From NCBI RefSeq assembly GCF_000018585.1, contig NC_009976.1, positions 279,982-343,981 on the forward strand: a stretch of DNA of 64,000 nt, read 5' to 3'. This DNA comes from Prochlorococcus marinus str. MIT 9211 (GTDB taxonomy: Bacteria > Cyanobacteriota > Cyanobacteriia > PCC-6307 > Cyanobiaceae). Position numbers and translations under genes: made by a program. The notes below the pieces were generated by a model. That model was given only the letters and a program-made list of their open reading frames with translations, was not told the DNA's origin and ran no database searches. Of this stretch, positions 55,647 through 64,000 are shown in pieces (the first letter of the stretch is position 1; each line of letters begins with the position of its first letter).

Positions 55647-56288
55647 TTATGTGCTTTTTGCTGGTTTAATAACAATTATTCCGTTTTCGATTACTGCTTC
55701 TTCTGCTAGTCCTTCTTCAGGTCTCTCCTTGGGACCTCTTGCAATTTTATTGGAGATTCTCAATTGAACAGGTCTCAGCTGCAGAGCAGTTATTTTTGAG
55801 TGATCATTCCCAAATCTTCCGGCGTGCGCTATCCCAAGGAGTCTTCCCCAAATCATTACATCTCCACCAGCAGAAACAATTGCACCTGGGTTTACATCAC
55901 CGTGAATCAATAAGTCGCTATTCGCCTCTAGAATTTCACCTGAACGAAGAGTTCCTTGATGGAAAAAGATGTTTTCCTCTTTTTCTGTATTTAGAAGGAA
56001 TGACTGGTCTTTTGCTGTTTGTTGCATTTCATATTTCATATTCAGTACACTTATGAAGCCCAATGCAGCTGCACTGACAATTGTTTCTGGGACATAAGAT
56101 TTAATAGTGGTCAGTATCAAACCTTTTCTCATACATTGCTTATTGATATAGGTTATATCTTTGGAGTTAAGGAAATTATCACCACAGTCGATCTCTAGAA
56201 AACCTCTCTCGAGTGTTTTTAATTCTCTAAAAAGAATGCTTTGCCAATCCTCATCTTTTTTACTCGTTAGGAATATATGTTGATGCAT
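55647..56288 (-). CDS. minC: Septum site-determining protein MinC
   Basis: A 213-residue FtsZ antagonist. The C-terminal beta-helix domain is clear (TLRSGEILEANSDLLIHGDV, PGAIVSAGGDVMIWGRLLG, AHAGRFGNDHSKI), while the N-terminal domain of about 85 residues is weakly conserved. It is the first gene of the leftward minC-minD-minE unit and follows the HD hydrolase gene by 34 bases on the same strand. Confidence 0.92.
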   Translation of the reverse strand: MHQHIFLTSKKDEDWQSILFRELKTLERGFLEIDCGDNFLNSKDITYINKQCMRKGLILTTIKSYVPETIVSAAALGFISVLNMKYEMQQTAKDQSFLLNTEKEENIFFHQGTLRSGEILEANSDLLIHGDVNPGAIVSAGGDVMIWGRLLGIAHAGRFGNDHSKITALQLRPVQLRISNKIARGPKERPEEGLAEEAVIENGIIVIKPAKST

Positions 56289-56322
56289 AAATAACTTCAG
56301 ATCTGACCTTTTATAAAATGAA

Positions 56323-57579
56323 TTAGTAAGTATCTCTTATTTTAGTAAGTTCTTGCTTGAGTTCATTATGAATTTCTTTTGGGTGGATTAGCCAAGCTGT
56401 CTCTGATGGACTGATTAGATTTTCTACTAGGGATGATTCTCGTTCAAGCGCTTTAAGGTTCTTTCCATCCCATAATCTTAGACCACTCTTATAGGGATGA
56501 TAACCAAAAATTTTATTATGACGGAGTCCACAATAGATAGCAGGGTCTTTACTGGCTTTCTCAGAAAGTTTTCTTGCTATAGCAAGGGCTTCTAATTGAG
56601 ACTCTTTCTTTAGATCTTCTATATCTATTGCCTTTAAAAGGTTTCTATTTAGAAAATTCCTGCAAAGTATATTTAGAGGTTCTTGAGAATTTTCGCTCCA
56701 ACGTAAAAGATGATATGAAGTTCGATTATCATCGTTCCCTAGAAAATCATAAAGATCTATTTCTGAATTTCTCCAAAGCCATTTCCCCATAATGTTATCA
56801 GCCCAAACTCTCTTAGGCCCTAACTCCTTTGCTATTCGAATAATTTGCTCTAATAACCAATTGCAAACTTCATTTAAACGATGATTATAGATACTTCTAT
56901 ACATTAAATTGCGGACAATTAAATAATGCTCTACGGCTAACAACCCTTTTGGATTTATCGCAAGATCCCCATCTGGAGACAAAGTAAGAGCTGACAAAAT
57001 TCTTTCTAAATCTAGTTGACCATATGCTGCGCCACTACTGTAGCTATCGCGCATTAAGTAATCGAGTCTATCGCAGTCTAGTTGACTGCTAACCAAAGTC
57101 TTTATGACTTTACAGGGTGTTTCGCTTCCATCGATTAGGCTTGCAACTTGTTCCCCTAGCCCAGACTTGAATTCATTTAATGCATTGCTAATTTGTGGAT
57201 GTTCACGTATTAATTTTGAAGTCCAATTCTCATGCTTCATTCCAAACATTTCTTCACTAGTATGACTTAAGGGGCCATGTCCAATATCATGCAATAGAGC
57301 AGAACCATATAACAAACCTCTAAAATCTATAAGGCTTGGGTTTAATTCAATTAGTTTTTTTAGTGCTCTACGAGCTATATGAAATACACCTAAAGAATGA
57401 GTAAATCGGCTTGACTCTGCCCCATGAAAAGTTAAGTAGGCAGGACCAAGTTGTTTAATTCTTCTGAGCCTTTGGAAGGGTGCAGAATCAATTAATTTAA
57501 TTACCATTCCTTCCTCGGGAACTTTGCTATCTAGTCTTATCCCCTTGTGAAGGGGATCATAAAAAGTTCTATTTGGCAT
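56323..57579 (-). CDS. HD-domain phosphohydrolase (dGTPase-like)
   Basis: A 418-residue HD-superfamily enzyme. Metal-binding residues are visible as His61 (FTHSLGVFHIAR), His97-Asp98 (LLHDIGHGPLSH) and the later SQLDCDRLDYLMRDSY. The layout resembles dNTP triphosphohydrolases of the SAMHD1/YwfO group, so control of the dNTP pool is likely but not proven. It is 10 bases after ctpA's upstream neighbourhood on the same strand: ctpA, this gene, minC-D-E run leftward together. Confidence 0.88.
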   Translation of the reverse strand: MPNRTFYDPLHKGIRLDSKVPEEGMVIKLIDSAPFQRLRRIKQLGPAYLTFHGAESSRFTHSLGVFHIARRALKKLIELNPSLIDFRGLLYGSALLHDIGHGPLSHTSEEMFGMKHENWTSKLIREHPQISNALNEFKSGLGEQVASLIDGSETPCKVIKTLVSSQLDCDRLDYLMRDSYSSGAAYGQLDLERILSALTLSPDGDLAINPKGLLAVEHYLIVRNLMYRSIYNHRLNEVCNWLLEQIIRIAKELGPKRVWADNIMGKWLWRNSEIDLYDFLGNDDNRTSYHLLRWSENSQEPLNILCRNFLNRNLLKAIDIEDLKKESQLEALAIARKLSEKASKDPAIYCGLRHNKIFGYHPYKSGLRLWDGKNLKALERESSLVENLISPSETAWLIHPKEIHNELKQELTKIRDTY

Positions 57580-57589
57580 TGAGTAGTTC

Positions 57590-58918
57590 TTAGGTGTTTG
57601 TTTCTATCATCTTTTCTTCAGGATTTATATCATTTGTTTGGATTGGTTCTTCTTCTTCTTCTTCACGGTCTAGCAATGCCTCCATAAATAGCTCTGCATC
57701 TTGCAACCATCTATCTTCATTACTGCCAGGATTTAGAGGTTCAGGCGCTTCTAAATATCGATCTGGTTCTATGCCAAGGTTTTGTATATCTCTGCCTGCT
57801 GGGGTTAAATAGCTTGCTACTGTGACAGCTAATCCGCTCCCATCGCTTAAGTTTGTAAGAGTTTGGATTAGACCTTTCCCAAAGGTTTTGCCGCCGACCA
57901 ATTCTGAGCGTGAATTATCTTGAAGGGCTCCTGCAAGAATCTCACTTGCACTAGCGGTCCCTGCATTTACAAGAGTTACCATTGGACCATCGTAAAAGGT
58001 TCCCTCATTGGAAGGGATTGGTTCACTAATTTCATTTCTATTTTTAGTTTCAACAACTGGTTGATTGCTTAAGAAAGCATCGGCGACTGCAAGACCTGAA
58101 CTTACAAGACCACCAGAGTTATTCCTTAAATCTAAAATTAAACCTTCTACACCTTTCTCTTTTAGTTCTGCTAAGGCTTCGCGGACTTGATCTGGCACTC
58201 CTTCACTAAATTGAGTAATTCTTAAGTATCCAAGTGTATGAAGTTCATTGCGTATTCTCTTGCTTCTTACTGGTCTTAAATCAACACTGCGACGTTCAAG
58301 GTTGATTTCTTTCTGTTCTCCATCAGGAGTTTCTAATTCAATAATCACTTTGCTTCCACTCTCTCCTCTTAGCTTCGCTGCTGTAGCTTCTAATCCAAGG
58401 CTTTGAGGTGATTCGTTATCGACTTTTATAAGAATTGATCCACTGAGAATTTCGGCATCAGCTGCAGGGGAATCTTCAAGCGGGCAAATTACAACAATCT
58501 TCCCATCGATATTTCTTGCGCCTAACTGAAGACCTACACCATTTATCTCACTCCCAAGATTACTTTCCTTCATTGCTGCGTAATCTTTTGGCCTTAAGAG
58601 TCTTGTATATGGATCTCCGAGTGGGGCAAGCATGCCTTCAATAGCATTATAAGCTTCAGTTGATGTCGTAATTTCTTCTTCCAGTGCCTTTTTCCTAAGG
58701 CGTTTCCATTGAACCTCGTTGAATTTTTCTTGATTTAAAAACCCTTCGTTAACGATATTCCAGGCCTCTAGTACTAGTTGTTGACCGTCGCTCAATGCGT
58801 AGAGAGGCCTTGCAGTGACTAGAAAAATCATGCAAAAGCTTAGAAAAGCGCAAAGAATTTTGTGGAGAAATTTTGACAAGGTTTTAACAGTTGAAGGCAT
58901 TGGATTGATCAATTGCAC
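57590..58918 (-). CDS. ctpA: Carboxyl-terminal processing protease (S41)
   Basis: Cuts the C-terminal extension of the D1 protein so that the manganese cluster can assemble. The 442-residue precursor has an N-terminal signal helix (residues about 17-38, cleavage likely near PLYALS), a PDZ domain at about 120-205, and a Ser/Lys dyad: Ser323 in GTASASEIL and Lys348 in TFGKGLIQ. The C-terminal tail of about 40 residues is acidic. Other S41 paralogues exist in cyanobacteria, so the D1 role is by family. It is divergent from petB with a gap of 58 bases. Confidence 0.92.
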   Translation of the reverse strand: MQLINPMPSTVKTLSKFLHKILCAFLSFCMIFLVTARPLYALSDGQQLVLEAWNIVNEGFLNQEKFNEVQWKRLRKKALEEEITTSTEAYNAIEGMLAPLGDPYTRLLRPKDYAAMKESNLGSEINGVGLQLGARNIDGKIVVICPLEDSPAADAEILSGSILIKVDNESPQSLGLEATAAKLRGESGSKVIIELETPDGEQKEINLERRSVDLRPVRSKRIRNELHTLGYLRITQFSEGVPDQVREALAELKEKGVEGLILDLRNNSGGLVSSGLAVADAFLSNQPVVETKNRNEISEPIPSNEGTFYDGPMVTLVNAGTASASEILAGALQDNSRSELVGGKTFGKGLIQTLTNLSDGSGLAVTVASYLTPAGRDIQNLGIEPDRYLEAPEPLNPGSNEDRWLQDAELFMEALLDREEEEEEPIQTNDINPEEKMIETNT

Positions 58919-58976
58919 GAACCAAGGGGGAGATTAAGTAGAATCTTTTTATTAATTATCAAAGCTCACTCCCTAA

Positions 58977-59633
58977 ATGGCGAACTCCTCACCCGTCTAC
59001 GACTGGTTCCAGGAACGGCTTGAAATTCAGGACATAGCAGACGATGTCACTTCAAAATACGTACCTCCACACGTAAACATCTTTTATTGTCTTGGTGGCA
59101 TCACACTTGTCTGCTTTCTGATTCAATTTGCAACTGGGTTTGCAATGACCTTTTATTACAAACCAACCGTTACTGAAGCATATAGCTCAGTGAGCTATCT
59201 GATGACGGACGTTAGCTTTGGATGGCTAATTAGGTCAGTTCATCGATGGAGTGCATCGATGATGGTCTTAATGCTCATTTTGCACGTTTTTAGGGTTTAT
59301 TTGACCGGAGGTTTCAAGAGGCCTAGAGAGCTAACTTGGGTTACAGGTGTAGTCATGGCTGTCATTACTGTGGCGTTTGGCGTAACCGGTTATTCACTCC
59401 CTTGGGATCAAGTAGGTTATTGGGCGGTTAAAATTGTGTCAGGTGTCCCTGCGGCGATTCCAGTAGTCGGAGATTTTATGGTTGAACTGCTTAGAGGAGG
59501 AGAAAGTGTAGGTCAAACAACCCTTACACGTTTTTATAGTCTTCATACCTTTGTTTTGCCATGGACCTTAGCTGTGTTTATGCTCATGCACTTCCTCATG
59601 ATTAGGAAGCAGGGTATTTCAGGACCTTTATAA
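58977..59633 (+). CDS. petB: Cytochrome b6
   Basis: A 218-residue heme-binding core of the cytochrome b6f complex. Four membrane helices are visible, with heme-ligand histidines in [19 protein letters not shown] and in [20 protein letters not shown]. The reading frame begins [18 protein letters not shown]. petD follows 62 bases downstream, the standard operon. Confidence 0.97.
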   Translation: MANSSPVYDWFQERLEIQDIADDVTSKYVPPHVNIFYCLGGITLVCFLIQFATGFAMTFYYKPTVTEAYSSVSYLMTDVSFGWLIRSVHRWSASMMVLMLILHVFRVYLTGGFKRPRELTWVTGVVMAVITVAFGVTGYSLPWDQVGYWAVKIVSGVPAAIPVVGDFMVELLRGGESVGQTTLTRFYSLHTFVLPWTLAVFMLMHFLMIRKQGISGPL

Positions 59634-59695
59634 GCTTTAGATAGTAGGCTTTAACTCTCAGAAATCGTCTTTAACATTCTTTTCAATTACTCGTC

Positions 59696-60178
59696 ATGTC
59701 AACCCTTAAAAAGCCTGATCTGTCTGATCCCAAGCTTAGGTCAAAGCTTGCTAAAGGGATGGGGCATAACTATTACGGAGAGCCTGCTTGGCCAAATGAT
59801 CTTTTATATATATTCCCTGTAGTAATTCTTGGAACAATTGCTTGTGTTGTAGGACTAGCAGTACTAGACCCAGCTATGCTTGGTGATAAAGCAAATCCCT
59901 TTGCAACTCCTTTAGAAATCCTTCCAGAGTGGTATTTATACCCTGTCTTCCAAATACTTAGAGTGGTTCCAAATAAGCTTCTAGGTATTGCTTTGCAGAC
60001 TCTTATTCCTTTAGGACTTATTCTTATACCTTTTATAGAAAATGTAAATAAATTTGCAAATCCTTTTAGGCGCCCCGTTGCTATGGGCTTCTTTTTGTTT
60101 GGAACTTTGCTTACTATTTATTTGGGTATAGGTGCATGTTTTCCTATTGATAAGTCTTTAACGCTAGGTCTTTTCTAA
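59696..60178 (+). CDS. petD: Cytochrome b6f complex subunit IV
   Basis: A 160-residue protein with three helices and the plastoquinol-site motif [13 protein letters not shown]. Together with PetB it forms the equivalent of mitochondrial cytochrome b. Its last 15 bases overlap the convergent invertase gene. Confidence 0.97.
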
Positions 60179-61618
60179 GTCTAGATCGAGCATTGATATA
60201 TCATCAGGACATACTTTGAGAAAGTGATGTAAAAGAAGAAAGCCAACAATTGTCCAAGTTTGGTATGTCCTTGATTGTTGACCTACCCAGGTTCCTGTAG
60301 GACCATCAAAATACTCGGCCCATTTTTGTTTTGGAAGTTGATTTAATTGACTCCAGTAACATTCTTCCAACAGAGTGCGCATTTGGCCCATCAACAGAAC
60401 ATCTGCTTTGGGATATCTTTTCTCGTGCATAAGTATTGATGCTCCAAAGAACCAAAGAATGCTGGGCCAATGCCCTCCATTGTGATAGCTCCATGGCCAA
60501 TTCTTAGGATCAGATCCAGTTTTGTTTTGCCATTCTTCTACTTCCATTGGGGGATGGCATATTCGCATAGGCATTTGTGCCATTAGATGTTGTCGGTTGT
60601 GAAGAACCAATCTGAAGAGTGCTCTCTGTTGTGGAGCAGTTAATACTCCGAACATGCATGCAAGCGAATTTCCAAGACTATAAAAACGAAAATCAGGTCG
60701 TCCAGTTCGAATATTCCCAATCAGATATCCACCACGATTCTCTAGCCAATCTTGCAGCCAAGAGGGGACAACTTGAGGTTGAACATTAAATTCATTTTGA
60801 TGCTGGTCTTCTCCATATTGTTCTGTAGGCCTTCTCCTTAGTACTTGCATTGTTTTACTGGTGACCCAATAGTGCTTAAGAAGAAATTGCCTCAGATCAT
60901 GTACCCATTGCCTTGTAAGAAGAAGCCTTTGGTCTAGCAGGCGGCTTACTTGGTGCTTGCTGCTTAGATCCATAAGTTCTATACAACTGCTTAAGCATGC
61001 ATATAAGAGAACTTCAACTTCTAAGGGAGCACCCCATACATCCATGGGACGGTCAATCATGAATGAACAGTCAGGTACAAAAAGGACAGGAGTTCCTTCA
61101 AAAGTGGGATGTAAAACTAGGTCTAAAAGCAGTTGCACTCCACGCTGCACTTGCTGACTGACTCCAAAATTGGTATCTTTGCTTTTCCTGACATATAACC
61201 AGCACAAGATTGGCCACCATAAACTCGCATCTGCAGATGTAATTCTTCCTATCGATCTTTGCCCATAGTCTGCAATAAGTTCTCCGTTCTCTTCAACAAA
61301 GCTAGTAGGGAAAATACCTCTTGTTTGATAAGTAGTACTCTGAAGATCAAGGCATACAGTTAAGAATTTTTTGACTATGTCATATCTATTTTGCGTCAAT
61401 AGATAAATCATTACGGGCACGTTGTCCCTAAGGAAGATCTCTCCATAATTCAATGCATCATTGTTTGCTGGATGCTCAAGAGCTGCAACACTGCCTGAAA
61501 TGCTCCCAGAAATTTCAACTAGTGATCTCTCGAAATGCTCTTGAGCTCTTTTGATAACCGCATCCTCATTAGAGTTGGGTCTCAACCTTTTGTGCTGTTG
61601 ACTAAAACGACCTGCCAT
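60164..61618 (-). CDS. Neutral/alkaline invertase (GH100)
   Basis: A 484-residue enzyme that hydrolyses sucrose to glucose and fructose. It is all alpha-helical by composition with family stretches [58 protein letters not shown] and [20 protein letters not shown]. Prochlorococcus uses sucrose and glucosylglycerate as solutes, so it would adjust sucrose levels. The gene faces petD and is divergent from the rRNA operon. No signal peptide is present. Confidence 0.92.
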
Positions 61619-62280
61619 TTAGTAATTCTTGATGCAATTTCTAAAAGCTATTTTTGAGAAGCTGTTCTTCTTAGAATTAGCACGAAACTATACTTGAGAC
61701 TATTTAGTTGCTTTTAAATAGGTTTGTGGTTTACACTTGGGGACTGGATGTGAATCAGGTTAATTCCTGAATCACAGCTCGCTTACTAAATAAGGCTAAT
61801 GCTTTGTTATGTCAGTGTGCGCTTATAACTTAGAAGGCTAACCCCTTCCTGTTGTAGGTTTCTAGAGCGGCTAAACAGCCGTTAATCCTGAGATTCTTTA
61901 GGGAGTCGATGGAATGAACCTGGACAACTTAAAAGTTTAGGAACTGACGCTTTTGTCGCGTCCAAAGGATTTTTATCCTGCGGATGTTAATGCGACAAAG
62001 GTGTGAGGTCCCGTCAAAAGAAATTAGTTGCATAAATCTGATAATGCTTTGGGCTTTGGGTTTCACGACCATGTCTCTTAGATAAAATTTATATAGATTT
62101 TGCAACGACCGGATCTGAGATCCTGGAAAGTCACGAGGAAATATTCCTTAAGTGCACTCTTTGAACCCTTAATATATAAGGTGGCATCAACTTCTATTTA
62201 AGTACGCCAGTGCTTTTTGGTAGGTGAAGCAAATCAGACTGAGTTGGTAGCTTTTTAGCTGTCTGCAAAAGGGCCTGATC
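61619..62280 (+). promoter_or_regulatory. rRNA operon upstream and leader region
   Basis: No protein gene is visible in these 660 bases. Composition changes from AT-rich to mixed near 61740, and hairpins appear: CGGCT/AGCCG (61868-61881), TTTGTCGC/GCGACAAA (61952-61999, with AGGAT/ATCCT nested at 61966-61979) and GGATC/GATCC (62111-62123). CCTTA/TAAGG brackets an ATATA at 62167-62181. The rRNA promoter must be here, most likely in the left third; the right part looks like a structured leader or a small RNA. GGCCTGA at 62272-62278 can pair with TCAGGCC at 63806-63812. Confidence 0.55.
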
Positions 62281-63766
<1,486 letters not shown>

Positions 63767-63944
63767 CAGGGAGACAAAACTGATTATGATGTTTGGATAA
63801 AAAGTTCAGGCCATAATCCTGTCACCTTAGGTCGATCGGTACCTCAGGTTGAGAACTATACAAATCATGAGAAATCATTGATTCTTTAGTTTTTAATTTC
63901 AGTTCCTAAGCTTGTCTAGGTCACACCCAACAAAACTTTCTTCT
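63767..63944 (+). other. 16S-tRNA internal transcribed spacer
   Basis: The stretch between 16S and tRNA-Ile holds no gene. TCAGGCC at 63806-63812 can pair with GGCCTGA upstream of 16S to form part of the precursor-processing stem. Confidence 0.6.

Positions 63945-64000
<56 letters not shown>

Noticed and set aside
61740..62280. tmRNA, RNase P RNA or SRP RNA upstream of 16S
   Set aside because: I looked for the tag sequence, the P-RNA core and the SRP apical loop and found none of them.

Overview
The window is a chromosomal segment of a low-light-adapted Prochlorococcus, of the kind typified by strains SS120 and MIT9211. Four things point there: a marine picocyanobacterial 16S rRNA gene; oxygenic photosystem II genes (psbK, psbE/F/L/J, psbT, psbB, psbM), cytochrome b6f genes (petB/petD) and a Mg-chelatase subunit; AT-rich, tightly packed coding; and a small phycoerythrin gene cluster whose alpha subunit is shortened in the way known for Prochlorococcus phycoerythrin III. 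I see no transposase, phage gene, plasmid gene or CRISPR array. The content is core genome plus one pigment cluster.

Layout. 1-13.4 kb: a Hik2-like sensor kinase, cobS, tgt, psbK, an oxidoreductase, a CorC-type membrane protein directly behind a tRNA(CAU), pyrE-ygfZ, a RecB-like nuclease, phosphoglucomutase-rdgB, a carotenoid oxygenase and hisB. 13.4-22.8 kb: fabI, a thioredoxin-fold protein, a DegT aminotransferase, a Nudix hydrolase, folK, chlD, two MCE/Mla lipid-transport genes and a YvcK/CofD-like gene. 22.8-26.9 kb: ndhC-ndhK-ndhJ, and facing away from them the photosystem II assembly block rubredoxin-ycf48-psbE-psbF-psbL-psbJ. 26.9-34.0 kb: mtnP, a fused oxidoreductase-SelD, a CCA-adding enzyme, a PcrA/UvrD helicase and a small coiled-coil protein.

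34.3-42.0 kb is the phycoerythrin region. Its parts are the beta and alpha subunits, cpeZ, an oppositely oriented HEAT-repeat lyase homologue, cpeY, and a leftward run of a PucC-family transporter, a linker (ppeC), a 63-residue unknown protein, cpeS and cpeT. The set of lyases matches the chromophore cysteines that remain in the two subunits, so the cluster looks like a pared-down but complete chromoprotein factory.

42.1-64 kb: UDP-glucose dehydrogenase, tRNA-Phe, a FGGY kinase, metK, a HAD phosphatase, ribosomal protein S1, nrdR, psbT-psbB, a ferredoxin, psbM, a thioesterase, prmC, tsaC, tRNA-Thr, minC-minD-minE, an HD phosphohydrolase, ctpA, petB-petD, a GH100 invertase, then a 660-base leader, 16S rRNA and the start of tRNA-Ile (GAU), where the window cuts the rRNA operon.

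The genome is compact. Several neighbouring genes overlap, including convergent pairs and a divergent pair that share bases. Many genes seem to start at GTG or TTG. I chose starts by ribosome-binding sites, neighbours and remembered family N-termini, so they are the least certain part of the annotation. Family assignments rest on motifs recognised by eye; no database search was run.
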